A DNA stretch of 64,000 nt from Microvirga aerophila (GCF_003332305.1 NZ_QOIO01000001.1:62001-126000), one strand, 5' to 3'. Shown: positions 36,565 through 45,576, counted from the stretch's first letter. The notes: generated from the letters alone by a model not told the origin. Made by a program: numbers and translations.

Positions 36565-37028
36565 CAGTCTTCTCCCCGAACCATGGCGAAGAAGTCGACA
36601 CGCGTGGCCTCCGTCTCTTCGGCCTGCCGTATCCGCGCTGCGTCTTGCTCCGCCAGCGCTGGCGTCACGAAATCGGTTTCGATCACCTGGACCCAATCCG
36701 GAAGTTGGGAGAGCGCATCGAGATGCGCGACGATGGTTGCCTTCTGCAGGTGGCGGCCGAGAACAATCGCGTGACCGACCTCACCTGTTGCGAGCTTCAC
36801 AGTGGCTCGGGTCACCGTGGCCTCGCCAAGATTGAAGGGCGCGCCACCGCCGCCGGCCCGGCCACGAAGCATGACCATGCCGATTTCGGGACCACGGATG
36901 GGGGTTGCAGTAGGGACGGCATGCTCCAGCGCAGCATATCGCTCGGCTAGATTAGTCGGGTCACCGGAGGCCAAGGCGTCAAGCCTCCGCTTTCGGGCTT
37001 CATCGGGAGAGTGCATTCGATAACTCAC
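36564..37028 (-). CDS. phnG: C-P lyase core subunit PhnG
   Basis: 154 residues (GTG 37028; ATG 37016 is an alternative with a weak GTGAG site). RLDALASGDPTNLAER, GMVMLRGRAGGGGAPFNLGE (glycine-rich phosphate loop) and GHAIVLGRHLQKA are family marks. First gene of a 13-gene operon running to 26556 with gaps of at most 61 bases. Confidence 0.95.
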   Translation of the reverse strand: MSYRMHSPDEARKRRLDALASGDPTNLAERYAALEHAVPTATPIRGPEIGMVMLRGRAGGGGAPFNLGEATVTRATVKLATGEVGHAIVLGRHLQKATIVAHLDALSQLPDWVQVIETDFVTPALAEQDAARIRQAEETEATRVDFFAMVRGED

Positions 37029-37036
37029 TTGTCTAA

Positions 37037-37048
37037 TTGTCTAGACAA
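37037..37048. promoter_or_regulatory. Candidate PhnF operator
   Basis: TTGTCTAGACAA is a perfect 12-bp palindrome in the phnG-phnF divergent gap, with a further half TTGTCTAA just to its left (37029-37036). Its GTCTAGAC core fits HutC-type GntR operators (GT-N-TAGAC). It lies 8 bases before the phnG start. Confidence 0.75.
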
Positions 37049-37079
37049 CTATTCATTTTCATGATTTACCGTGCTGACC

Positions 37080-37097
37080 GTGACAACCTGATGACGT
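37080..37097 (-). promoter_or_regulatory. Candidate PhoB box of the phn operon
   Basis: Minus strand ACGTCAT-CAGG-TTGTCAC, 10 of 14 positions, 51 bases before phnG. Weak by score, but C-P lyase operons are classic PhoB targets and the position is right. Confidence 0.5.
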
Positions 37098-37110
37098 TTC
37101 AAGAAAGGCA

Positions 37111-37839
37111 GTGTCGATGAGCCCAGAGGGAGATGGCGTCACGCGCTGGCGGCGGGTGGCAGACGACATCCGCAGCAATATCGGTGACGGCATCATTTCT
37201 GATGCTCTGCCGTCAGAGCTCGAATTGGCAGCGCGTTATGGTGTCAATCGCCATACGGTCCGTCGTGCCATCGCGGCCTTGACGGCAGATGGGTTGCTGC
37301 GCGTGGAGCGTGGGCGCGGCACCTTCGTGAACAGCAAGCCACAGCGGATCGTCTATCCTATCGGCTCACGTACACGCTTTTCCGAAAACATGTTGAAGCA
37401 ATCGCTGGAGCCCTCAGGCCGGCTCATCAAGTCCGACTTCGTCTTGTCCGATTTGGTGATGGCTACCTTGCTTGGATGCCGCGTCGGCACACGACTTCAC
37501 CGTCTCGACAGCCTCTCGGTCGCCGATGGCATTCCATTGTCGCGTTCGACATCGTACTTTTCGGCTGAGCGGTTTCCGGGAATCATTGACGCCTATGCCG
37601 AAACCGGCTCAATCACCGAAGCGTTACGGCGCGAAGGAGTTGTCGACTATCGCCGCCGGGAAACCCGACTGACGGCAGAGCGCATTTCCGCTAAAGACGC
37701 CGAGCTGATGAGCTGCGCAGCTGATGCCGTCGTCCTGATCAGCAAGGCGATCGATGTGGACCTCGAAGGGCAGCCGGTGCAGTTCATCAGAACAAAGTTT
37801 CTGGCGGATCGGGTGGAACTAGTAATGCTCCAGAACTGA
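37111..37839 (+). CDS. phnF: GntR/HutC-family regulator of phosphonate genes
   Basis: 242 residues. N-terminal winged helix (RWRRVADDIRSNIGDGIISD, then LPSELELAARYGVNRHTVRR), C-terminal UTRA ligand domain (about 95-240). Divergent from phnG; the palindrome at 37037 is its likely operator. GTG start 37111? The reading begins MSMSPEGDG-like; a second Met three codons in (ATG 37117) is the only ATG and has GGCAG upstream, so the exact start is uncertain by two codons. Confidence 0.92.
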   Translation: MSMSPEGDGVTRWRRVADDIRSNIGDGIISDALPSELELAARYGVNRHTVRRAIAALTADGLLRVERGRGTFVNSKPQRIVYPIGSRTRFSENMLKQSLEPSGRLIKSDFVLSDLVMATLLGCRVGTRLHRLDSLSVADGIPLSRSTSYFSAERFPGIIDAYAETGSITEALRREGVVDYRRRETRLTAERISAKDAELMSCAADAVVLISKAIDVDLEGQPVQFIRTKFLADRVELVMLQN

Positions 37840-37891
37840 CACTCAGCATCCTTTGCCGGACATTTTCGGATATTTTCATTCGAACCAGAGA

Positions 37892-38106
37892 TCATGCGGC
37901 AAGTAGCCCCTGCATGGGACCGGACAGACGTGCGATCCCTTGGCTGGCCTGCAGAACCTGTTCGGTAAAGTGCAGGCTAAGCCCGCAGAGAAGCCGGACC
38001 CCGAACACCATAGCCAAGCCGCGGATCTTGTTCTCTGAGATATCGCGCAGTCCGATCAGCTTCTTGTGGGCGATGATCAGGGCTCGCACCACGCGCCTTG
38101 CGAACG
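37892..38106 (-). mobile_element. IS110-family transposase remnant
   Basis: VRALIIAHKKLIGLRDISEN then KIRGLAMVFGVRLL and GPMQGLLAA resembles the middle of IS110 transposases (…LRxLxxxRKxLVxxxRDLENxxRGLLKxFGL…). About 65 codons, no start. The rest of 37840-38241 holds no gene. Confidence 0.7.
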
Positions 38107-38241
38107 TGCGCTAAAGCGTTCCGCCCGGGACGTGGGACACACCTCCTTCCAACGCAGCTCCGCCTCCTCGTGCCCATCGATTCTGATGAGCCCCAATCCC
38201 ATCACAGCCACTGTAAGAATTGGCATTGAAGCGAGACCGCA

Positions 38242-38264
38242 AAGGGCGCATGTCGTGCGCCCTT
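38242..38264 (-). terminator. Hairpin after the large esterase gene
   Basis: 9-bp stem (AAGGGCGCA / TGCGCCCTT) with a 5-nt loop, 26 bases after the stop of the minus-strand esterase gene. No U-run, so termination is only probable. Confidence 0.55.
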
Positions 38265-38289
38265 CAACTACATCATATCGATGGAAAGG

Positions 38290-40473
38290 TCAGAGCTTGC
38301 CGAGTTTGAGGAACTGCGTTTCGCCGGATGAGCCGTCGACGCCATCGTTGTCTGTGACGACATAAGCGTCGCCTGCCGCGTCGATGGCAAAGCCCTCGAC
38401 CTTGTCGAGCACATAGCCCTTCGCAGCCTTCAGGTCGGGCAGGAGATCGCGAATAACCGTCTTCTTCACGAGAGGCATTTCACGACCAAGCTCTGCGGGC
38501 TTCATGTCGGCCATGGAAACCGCATAGAGCTTCTTTACCTTCGCCTTCTCGGCGATCTGATTGTCGCGTTCGATAATGATGACGCGATCGCCCGCAGCGC
38601 TGATCTCGGAGAGGCCGATCCAGCCGGCATCGACTTTGTCGAGCGGGTAATGCACCGCGCCCCAACTCTTGTCCGCAGGCTTATAGGCGAGGAGTTTCAC
38701 TGCGCCCTTGCTGTCATCCGCCCATTCGCGCTGCACGGCAAGCCACACAACCTCATCCGCGCCCGATCCAGTGACGGTCACGCCCTCGAGACCGGAGTTC
38801 GTTGCGCCCGTCTCGAGATCCGCGGGAAGCGAAATCTCTTCCTGGATTGCGCCCTTCGCGTCGACCTTGAGGAGCAGGTTTCTCAGACCCTTCTCCGGGT
38901 TTCCCTCGGAGGCGACCCAGAAGCCGCCATCAGGGGCCATGGCGATGCCTTCGAGATCGAGCTTCTCGGCGGCAGACCCGTTGCGGGTCACGAGCGCTTC
39001 GCCGGTGATGCGCGCGGGCTTCTGCGTGGCGTCGATGGTGAGGATGCGCGGAGCGCCGTTGTAGACGCTGTCCGTGACCGCATGGAGTTGGCCGGGCTGG
39101 GACCTGTCGGCGGCGAGGCCGGAGAGCGCGCCCCAGGCGATGGGAAGGCCTTCGGCGTTCCTCTCCGACCGGATCGTCGGATAGGCCGGAGCGGCGCGGT
39201 CGGCACGCTGATAGATCATGACATGGGGCGCAGCACCGCCATCGCCATGCAGATCGTCCTCGCTCGTTGCGACGAGGAGATTGCGGCTGGGGATGGCGAC
39301 GAGGCCCTCCGGTGCGATGCCTGCCGGCAGAACCTGCGCGAGTTCCGGCACTGCGCCAGCATCCCGATAGACTCCGATGACGGATGCGCGCTCGGAAGCC
39401 ACGAAGATGAGATTGTCATTGCCGAAACGCGCCGCCTCGATGCCTTCGATCTCAGCGCCCTTCTTGTTGCGCTTGTCTGGATAATGCCCAAGCGCGACGA
39501 TTTCGTGCTCGAGGCTTGCACCGGATTCGTAGGCGACGGAGCCATCCCTATTGAAGATTGTAAAGCCCCGCGAGCCGCCTTTCCAGTCGCCTTCATTGGC
39601 GGTCACGAAGCGGTTTGCGTCGATCCAGTGGACTGCATCGGGCTCACGGAGGGCGCCATTCTGCGAGCCGGTCAGCTCGATCTTTCCGTCCTTCTTGGTG
39701 TCGATGTTCTTCAGATCGGTCTGGCCTGCGGAGAAATGTGCCTCGACCTTGCCGGTTTTTCCATCGACCACAGCGATGTGGTTGTTCTCCTGCAGGGTGA
39801 CGACGACATCGCCCTCAGAGGAGATGTCCACGAACTCGGGCTCCGGGTCCTCGCCAGCGACAGAAGCGAGGCCGGTAAGGTCGACGTTCTTGAGACTGGC
39901 GCAATCGACATCGCCGCTGTTGAGCGGCGCAATCATGAGCGATCCTGGGGGCAGTTGCGGGAGCGCGCCTTCGTTCACGTCCTCGTCGCGCTCGTTCTCG
40001 ATGGCGATGGCCAGGATGCCGGCATTGGATGCAACAGAATCCGGCTGACCGGGCAGCGCGCATTCTGAGGTGATTCTGCGGTTGGCGAGATCGACCAGAA
40101 CCAGCTTACCCGAGGGCTTGATGTAGTTCTCAGAGGTGTTGACGGCGACCAAGGCGTTGCCGCCTACGACCTTGACGGACGTGGGCTCGCCGCCAAGCGC
40201 CAGAATGCTGGAGGCCTTGGGCGCAGCCGGATCCGCGATGTCGATGAAGCCCAGCGCCTTGCGCGGGCTGTCCGTATAGACCAGTAGCTTGCCGTCCTCG
40301 CTGGCTGAGATGATCTCGGCGACAGTCTCGCCTTTCTGGTCCGCATCGGCCGGAAGATTGGTTGTGATGGGAAAGCTGGCGATGCGGTCGAAATATTCCG
40401 CCGCAGAGGCGGTCAGCGCAGTGCCGGAGAGAAAAAGGGCGGCAAGCGAGCCGAGAGTGAGAGAACGGTGCAT
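38290..40473 (-). CDS. Secreted beta-propeller phosphoesterase-like protein with phytase-esterase domain
   Basis: 727 residues with signal peptide (cleavage near ASA-AEY). N-terminal propeller (about 25-430; SEDGKLLVYTDSPRKALGFI, EPDAVHWIDANRFVTANEGD, IEGIEAARFGNDNLIFVASE) of the kind found in alkaline-phosphatase-like secreted proteins; C-terminal 'esterase-like activity of phytase' domain (about 440-727; LDLEGIAMAPDGGFWVASEG, NSGLEGVTVTGSG, IIIERDNQIAEKAKVKKLYA). Substrate not known; periplasmic phosphate release is the likely role given a 13/14 PhoB box upstream. Its last 60 residues have a stray copy at 23820. Confidence 0.88.
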   Translation of the reverse strand: MHRSLTLGSLAALFLSGTALTASAAEYFDRIASFPITTNLPADADQKGETVAEIISASEDGKLLVYTDSPRKALGFIDIADPAAPKASSILALGGEPTSVKVVGGNALVAVNTSENYIKPSGKLVLVDLANRRITSECALPGQPDSVASNAGILAIAIENERDEDVNEGALPQLPPGSLMIAPLNSGDVDCASLKNVDLTGLASVAGEDPEPEFVDISSEGDVVVTLQENNHIAVVDGKTGKVEAHFSAGQTDLKNIDTKKDGKIELTGSQNGALREPDAVHWIDANRFVTANEGDWKGGSRGFTIFNRDGSVAYESGASLEHEIVALGHYPDKRNKKGAEIEGIEAARFGNDNLIFVASERASVIGVYRDAGAVPELAQVLPAGIAPEGLVAIPSRNLLVATSEDDLHGDGGAAPHVMIYQRADRAAPAYPTIRSERNAEGLPIAWGALSGLAADRSQPGQLHAVTDSVYNGAPRILTIDATQKPARITGEALVTRNGSAAEKLDLEGIAMAPDGGFWVASEGNPEKGLRNLLLKVDAKGAIQEEISLPADLETGATNSGLEGVTVTGSGADEVVWLAVQREWADDSKGAVKLLAYKPADKSWGAVHYPLDKVDAGWIGLSEISAAGDRVIIIERDNQIAEKAKVKKLYAVSMADMKPAELGREMPLVKKTVIRDLLPDLKAAKGYVLDKVEGFAIDAAGDAYVVTDNDGVDGSSGETQFLKLGKL

Positions 40474-40524
40474 TGTATCCCTGCTTTGGCTTAGGAGTCA
40501 GCGAGGCCGTCATGCTCCGGTCGT

Positions 40525-40542
40525 ATGACGGCCGCATGACAG
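40525..40542 (-). promoter_or_regulatory. Strong candidate PhoB box before the large esterase gene
   Basis: Minus strand CTGTCAT-GCGG-CCGTCAT, 13 of 14 positions, 52 bases before ATG 40473. Confidence 0.75.
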
Positions 40543-40729
40543 TCGCAGTGCAAGAACAGGCCAAACGCAGAACGTTTTCAAAAGAGCCGCTTCGGGTCAA
40601 ACTCGGAAACCCCAACCTCTTCCAGAACGTCCGCTCTGGCATGACAAGCTGACCAAAGACACAACCGAGTAGGCTCGTGTGCAAAGCTCGTGCGTTGTCG
40701 CATCAGCACCCGCCCACCCAGGAGCCCTC

Positions 40730-41839
40730 GTGTCGGACACCAGCCTTGCAGAAGCCATCGCCCAGGTTCCCCTTACCTTTTCCGATTGGAAGCCGCTCCG
40801 GCACTTAGAGGACCCGCTCCATAAGGACCTCTCGGCTGTCACGCGGATCGGCGACTGCCTCTTTCTCGCCTGCGACGAGACCGCAAGCGTCGAGCGCCTC
40901 CAGCACTTGGACGACGGCAGCTTTGGGCATCACCAGCATTTCGCCTTGGATGCGCTGGTCGACTTGCCTGCCGGTGCCGACGGCGAGATGGACATCGAGG
41001 GCCTGTGTGCCGATGAAGGCTTCCTCTGGATCGTTGGGTCTCACTCGCGCAAGCGCTCCAAGCCCAAGCGGGATGAGAACGACCGCTCTGAGGCCCTCCA
41101 GAACATGGAGGAGATCGAACGCGAGCCCAACCGCTACTTTCTCGGGCGCATTCCTCTTGTGGAGGAGGCACCGGGGATCTTCACCCCCACCCGATCCGAC
41201 GGGGAACGCCAGTCGGCTTGGCTCAAGCTCGGTAAGAAGCGGAGCGCTCTTGAACGGTGGCTTTCAGAGGATCCGCACCTCGGACCGTTCCTGAACATCC
41301 CGTCAAAGGAGAACGGCTTCGATGTCGAAGGACTAGCCGTGAAAGGAGATCGGGTCTGGCTTGGTCTACGCGGGCCTGTGCTGCGCGGGCACGCTGTAGT
41401 TCTCGATCTGGAGCTGACGCAGAAGGGCCAAGACCGGCTGAAGGCGCGCCGGATCGATGGGGAGCGCCGCTATCGCAAGCATCTGCTCGATACCCGAGGT
41501 CTGGGGATCCGTGACATGCAGTTTGCGGGCGATGATCTTCTTCTGCTGGTAGGGCCGACCATGTCTCTGGAAGGGCCGGCCTTTGTCCTGCGGTGGCGCG
41601 GCGCGGCGCATGATGACAGCTCCGGCGTCATTGCTCCTGAGCGTATCGAGACAGTGGCTGAACTGCCCTACCAGCTGCATGTGGATCACCCGGAAGGGCT
41701 TGAGCTCTGGCCTGAGGCAGGCGATGGCAGCCTGCTGATTATCTACGACGCCCCTGCCCCAGAACGAACCGACCCTGACACGTTCACGGTGCGCGCTGAC
41801 GTAATTTGCCCAAGGCAAGCCGAAGATGGCCGGAGTTGA
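40730..41839 (+). CDS. DUF3616 domain protein
   Basis: 369 residues from GTG 40730, chosen because AGGAG lies 6 bases upstream; the frame reaches GTG 40679 without a ribosome site. Family marks: HKDLSAVTRIGDCLFLACDE, EMDIEGLCADEGFLWIVGSH, DVEGLAVKGDRVWLGLRGPV, LRGHAVVLDLEL. A propeller-like protein with no signal peptide. Function unknown; divergent from the Pho-box esterase. Confidence 0.85.
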   Translation: MSDTSLAEAIAQVPLTFSDWKPLRHLEDPLHKDLSAVTRIGDCLFLACDETASVERLQHLDDGSFGHHQHFALDALVDLPAGADGEMDIEGLCADEGFLWIVGSHSRKRSKPKRDENDRSEALQNMEEIEREPNRYFLGRIPLVEEAPGIFTPTRSDGERQSAWLKLGKKRSALERWLSEDPHLGPFLNIPSKENGFDVEGLAVKGDRVWLGLRGPVLRGHAVVLDLELTQKGQDRLKARRIDGERRYRKHLLDTRGLGIRDMQFAGDDLLLLVGPTMSLEGPAFVLRWRGAAHDDSSGVIAPERIETVAELPYQLHVDHPEGLELWPEAGDGSLLIIYDAPAPERTDPDTFTVRADVICPRQAEDGRS

Positions 41840-41917
41840 ACGCAGCGTATGGCTACCTATTGGCGATCGGGGAGAAAACGACTCAAGGGGCAGATGCCGG
41901 TAGCCCTTTGGAATTGT

Positions 41918-41964
41918 TGGTCAGAGCACTCGGACTCGAACCTAGGATCCTCTGATCAAAAGTC
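41918..41964 (-). tRNA. tRNA-like 3'-half fragment
   Basis: On the minus strand this reads from an anticodon-loop-like GACTTTTGATC through CTAGGTTCGAGTCCGAG (T arm, one mismatch) to TGCTCTGACCA. The 5' half is absent: the sequence upstream cannot pair as acceptor or D arm. It has the same length (47 bases) and break point as the tRNA-Lys fragment at 43371, so it looks like a scar of integration into a tRNA gene. The original tRNA identity is unclear. Confidence 0.5.
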
Positions 41965-42026
41965 TGAATGTCTTTGGCCCTGATACTGGGGTGGATGGCG
42001 TCTTTGTCCCGAGCAGCAATGGTCGC

Positions 42027-42044
42027 CTGTCACAACCTAGCCAT
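42027..42044 (+). promoter_or_regulatory. Possible PhoB box before phoD-like gene
   Basis: CTGTCAC-AACC-TAGCCAT, 10 of 14 positions, 38 bases before ATG 42083. Weak second half. Confidence 0.35.
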
Positions 42045-42082
42045 TCGGCGCAGAGAAACTCTGCTGGGTGGAGGGAGCCGAT

Positions 42083-43150
42083 ATGCCGCTTCTCATTCTC
42101 GCCATCCTATTCGGCTTGCTGGTGCCTGCACGCCTTCTTGCTCAGGATGTGCCATCCCTTCTGCTGCGGATCGCTTTCGGATCCTGTGCCGACGAGGAGA
42201 AGCCGCAGCCGATCTGGGATGCCATCCTAGCTTACCAGCCCCAGCTCTTCCTGTTCGCCGGGGACAACGTCTATGGCGACGTGCGCCAGGGGCGCAATGT
42301 GCCGGATGCGGAGCTCCTCCAAAGCCTCCAGGAGTCGTATGCCCAGGCTGGCCGGGTGCCAGGCATGGCGCGGCTCAGAAGCACCATCCCGTATCTCGCC
42401 ACCTGGGATGACCATGACTACGGCAAGAACGATGCAGGTGCCGACTTCGCTGGCCGCCACGAAGCCCAGCGGCTGTTCCTGCAGTTCTGGAACGTGCCGC
42501 TAACGGATGCGCGTCACCGGCGGGAGGGCGTCTACCACAGTCAGACCTTCGGCCCTGACGGGCAGCGGGTGCAAGTGATCCTGCTCGACACCCGCTTCTT
42601 CCGCTCCTCCCTCAAGCCCACGGACCAGCGCAATGCCGCCGGTCGCGAGCGTTATCTGCCGGACGACGATCCGAGCAAGACGATGCTGGGCGAGGCGCAG
42701 TGGTCCTGGCTGGCTGAGCGGCTTCGCGAACCCGCCGATTTGCGCCTCATCGTGTCGTCCATTCAGGTTGTGGCGGAGGGGCATGGCTGGGAGCGCTGGG
42801 GCAACCTTCCCCGCGAGCGGCAGCGCCTCTATGACCTCATTCGGGCAACCGCCGCAGGTGGTGTGATCCTTCTTTCAGGGGATCGCCACGTCGGCGGTCT
42901 GTACGGCGAAGCGACGGACGTATCCTACCCCCTCGTCGAGATCACCTCGAGCGGCATCAACCAAGTCTTCCCGGGCAACCGGGAAGCCGGGCCCAACCGG
43001 CTCGGCGCGGTCTATGGTGCCCCGAACTTCGGCACAATCGACGTGGATTGGTGGGAGCGGACTGTCACTCTCTCCTTGCGGAGCGAGAATGGCGAACCCG
43101 TGCGCCGGCAGGTCGTGCGCTTGGACGAGCTGAGGGTCTCGGGTCCATAG
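42083..43150 (+). CDS. PhoD-like alkaline phosphatase/phosphodiesterase
   Basis: 355 residues from ATG 42083 (GGAGGGAG upstream) with a signal peptide (MPLLILAILFGLLVPARLLA, then Q). Metal and active-site motifs: IAFGSCADE, LFLFAGDNVYGD, ATWDDHDYGKNDAG, ILLDTRFFRSS, ILLSGDRHVGGLYGE. It belongs to the PhoD superfamily (single-domain, shorter than B. subtilis PhoD) and should hydrolyse phosphoesters outside the cytoplasm. Lies between two tRNA fragments, so it may have arrived with an element. Ends with TAG. Confidence 0.9.
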   Translation: MPLLILAILFGLLVPARLLAQDVPSLLLRIAFGSCADEEKPQPIWDAILAYQPQLFLFAGDNVYGDVRQGRNVPDAELLQSLQESYAQAGRVPGMARLRSTIPYLATWDDHDYGKNDAGADFAGRHEAQRLFLQFWNVPLTDARHRREGVYHSQTFGPDGQRVQVILLDTRFFRSSLKPTDQRNAAGRERYLPDDDPSKTMLGEAQWSWLAERLREPADLRLIVSSIQVVAEGHGWERWGNLPRERQRLYDLIRATAAGGVILLSGDRHVGGLYGEATDVSYPLVEITSSGINQVFPGNREAGPNRLGAVYGAPNFGTIDVDWWERTVTLSLRSENGEPVRRQVVRLDELRVSGP

Positions 43151-43370
43151 CTTTCCGGGAGAGATGATCGTTCGCCATAGGACGAGGCCCGCAGGATCCT
43201 TTGTGCGCCCTCCTGAGCAGGCGACGCGCGAACGATGCTCAGGAGAGTTGAGAGGATATGAGGCTGCCGCTCGTGCGGCGTTCGTTACCCTCAGCGTTAC
43301 CCGGATAAGCCGAGACGCGTTCCGTGCCAGGGTCAAGTCTGCATAACTAGCTGTTATATATGATTAATTT

Positions 43371-43419
<49 letters not shown>

Positions 43420-43576
43420 GTGTCGCCCCTTTCCCCACGCTTCCTCATTATACCTCTCGTTGCCTAAATAGCTGATTTGCATACGCTATCTTGTGCATAA
43501 CGTTTCCTGAAGCATCCTGCGGTTTCCATTTTTCGGCTACCTATAGCCAAGCCAAGTAGCCAACGCAGGTAGCCGC

Positions 43577-44740
43577 ATGAACCGCCTCAAGCTCACCAAG
43601 AGCACCATCGATCCCCTGCCCGCCTCAGCCAAGGAGGTGATCTGGTGGGACACCGAGCTGAAGGGCTTTGGCCTCAAGGTCACACCCGCCGGGCGCAAGG
43701 TCTTCCTGGTCCAGTACCGACCCGCGGGCGACCGCCGCAATCCGCGCAAGTACACCATCGGGGAGTATGGCCAAGTCACGCCCTACCAAGCCCGGGTGGA
43801 GGCCCAGCGCGTGCTGGCCGAGCGAGCGGCCGGTCGGGATCCTCAGGCCGACAAGCAGGCCACCAAGCGGCGCATCGCCTCTGAGCAGGTCGAGGACCTC
43901 GTCACCGAGTTCCTCGCCCGCCATGCAGCCCAGAACCGGACTGCCGGAGAGACCGCCCGCATCTTCCGCCGCGAGGTCCTGCCCTTCTGGGGCAGCCGCA
44001 CCCTGGGCGAGATCCGCAAGCGCGATGTGGTCGCCCTCCTAGACAATGTGCGCGGACGCGGGGCACCAGTGATGGCCAACCGGGTGCTGGCGGCGGTGCG
44101 CAAGTTCTTCAACTGGTGCATCTCGCGAGGGCTTCTCGAGGTTTCGCCCTGCGCGGGGGTGGGAACGCCCACCCGCGAGCGGGCCCGCCACCGGACCCTT
44201 ACAGATGAGGAACTCGGGGCTGTTCTCGCGGCGGCTCGGGAGCTCGGGCACCCGTTTGGCAGCATCGTGCAGATGCTGGCGCTGACGGCTCAGCGGCGGG
44301 ACGAGGTCGGGCGACTTTCTTGGGATCAGCTCGATCTGGAGAAGGCAGTGTGGGTGATGCCGCCGGAGCATGCCAAGAACGGCAAGCCGCACCTGGTGCA
44401 CCTGAGCGCGCCCGTCCTGCAGCTGCTCCAGAGCGCGCCCAGGCTCGGCGACATTGTGTTCTCAGGTGATGGCACGACCCCGTTCCAAGGCTTCTCGAAG
44501 TCCAAGGCTCGGCTCGACCGCCTGTCCAGGGTGAGCGACTGGACCTTGCACGATCTGCGCCGAACAGCAGTATCCGGTATGGCCCAGCTCGGTATTGCGC
44601 CGCATGTGGCAGACAAGATACTGAACCATCAGAGCGGCACCATCTCGGGTGTGGCAGCCGTCTATCAGCGGCACGAGTTCCTGCACGAACGCAGGGAAGC
44701 CCTCAACGCGTGGGGCGCCTTTCTGAACGCGTTAGAATAA
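43577..44740 (+). CDS. int: Tyrosine recombinase (P4-type integrase)
   Basis: 387 residues. N-terminal arm-binding DUF4102 domain (1-85; WWDTELKGFGLKVTPAGRKV), core-binding domain (about 100-195), catalytic domain (205-387) with Arg240 (TAQRRDE), Lys270 region, HDLR (His325, Arg328), His351 (NHQSG) and Tyr363 (VYQRHEF): all residues are present. Starts at ATG 43577, reading away from the tRNA-Lys fragment. Ends with TAA. Confidence 0.95.
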   Translation: MNRLKLTKSTIDPLPASAKEVIWWDTELKGFGLKVTPAGRKVFLVQYRPAGDRRNPRKYTIGEYGQVTPYQARVEAQRVLAERAAGRDPQADKQATKRRIASEQVEDLVTEFLARHAAQNRTAGETARIFRREVLPFWGSRTLGEIRKRDVVALLDNVRGRGAPVMANRVLAAVRKFFNWCISRGLLEVSPCAGVGTPTRERARHRTLTDEELGAVLAAARELGHPFGSIVQMLALTAQRRDEVGRLSWDQLDLEKAVWVMPPEHAKNGKPHLVHLSAPVLQLLQSAPRLGDIVFSGDGTTPFQGFSKSKARLDRLSRVSDWTLHDLRRTAVSGMAQLGIAPHVADKILNHQSGTISGVAAVYQRHEFLHERREALNAWGAFLNALE

Positions 44741-45021
44741 CGTTCAATGTTCGAACAGAAAACATCTTCATGAGCATGTTAATTACTAACCAGTCTATTC
44801 CTTCGATGCGTTTTGACGTTGATGTGACTTAGACCCCACTTAGCAGGGCGCCCTTCGTCTGTAGGTACTATTCAGGCGAAGACTGGCGTGGGTATTGGGA
44901 GACTGGCACGCCAGACCGGCAGCTCGCACACTGGCTTCAAGACTCAGGCGTTCGCTAGGCTACCATAAATGCAGCATCAGGGGAGTTCATACTCACTCTA
45001 CCTGAGGGCTCAAGTGGTCCA

Positions 45022-45576
45022 TTGAATCTTCCCATCTGTTTTCACCCGGCTGAGTTCAATCCCCTTGATATTCCAAGCGAGCAACTCCGGGCTTGTGTAT
45101 TGGAGCAGGTCGACTTCGTGTGGGGCCGAATGCAAGATGAGTTCAGGAGTGCCGTAGATGAGAGACGCTGCACGATCTTCGCTCGTGCTGGCTCGGTCCT
45201 CAGCGAGTTCACAATCATTGCGCCTGATGTGTTTCGGTACTTCGTGGTGACGGACTGGATGAGGGGTGATGCTCAGGCTGCCACTGGAGAGCAGCTTTTC
45301 TCAATTCATGTTGCTCTGCCGTCTGTCGATTCTCCCGCAACCTCCTACCTGCTGCAGGACAACAAGCAAACGTCAACTGTAAGGCGGAAAAAGCCCGGCG
45401 CTGTGAAGCAGCAGCAGGCGCAAGCTGCGATCCGGGCACTCACGGCGGAGGGTGTCGAACTCGAGAAGCTCTCAAATCAAGAATATGAAGCTCGAGTTTC
45501 GAATTGGCTTATTGCCAATGGATATAGGTCCCCAGGAAAGGACACAATCATGCGGGCTGCCGGTCGCCGCAAATAG
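45022..45576 (+). CDS. Hypothetical protein of the mobile element
   Basis: 184 residues; the start codon is TTG or lies slightly downstream (ATG 45132 is internal). Middle IHVALPSVDSPATSYLLQDN, basic linker (TVRRKKPGAVKQQQAQAAIR) and a C-terminal helical end (NWLIANGYRSPGKDTIMRAA), possibly a small DNA-binding region. Family not recognised. Precedes the HTH gene on the same strand. Confidence 0.55.
   Translation: MNLPICFHPAEFNPLDIPSEQLRACVLEQVDFVWGRMQDEFRSAVDERRCTIFARAGSVLSEFTIIAPDVFRYFVVTDWMRGDAQAATGEQLFSIHVALPSVDSPATSYLLQDNKQTSTVRRKKPGAVKQQQAQAAIRALTAEGVELEKLSNQEYEARVSNWLIANGYRSPGKDTIMRAAGRRK

Noticed and set aside
38650-40068. A 472-codon plus-strand open frame
   Set aside because: Lies wholly antisense within the esterase gene; His/Arg/Asp-rich text typical of a shadow frame in GC-rich DNA.
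41918-41990. A complete tRNA gene
   Set aside because: No D arm and no 5' acceptor strand that pairs with TGCTCTG; only the 3' half is present.
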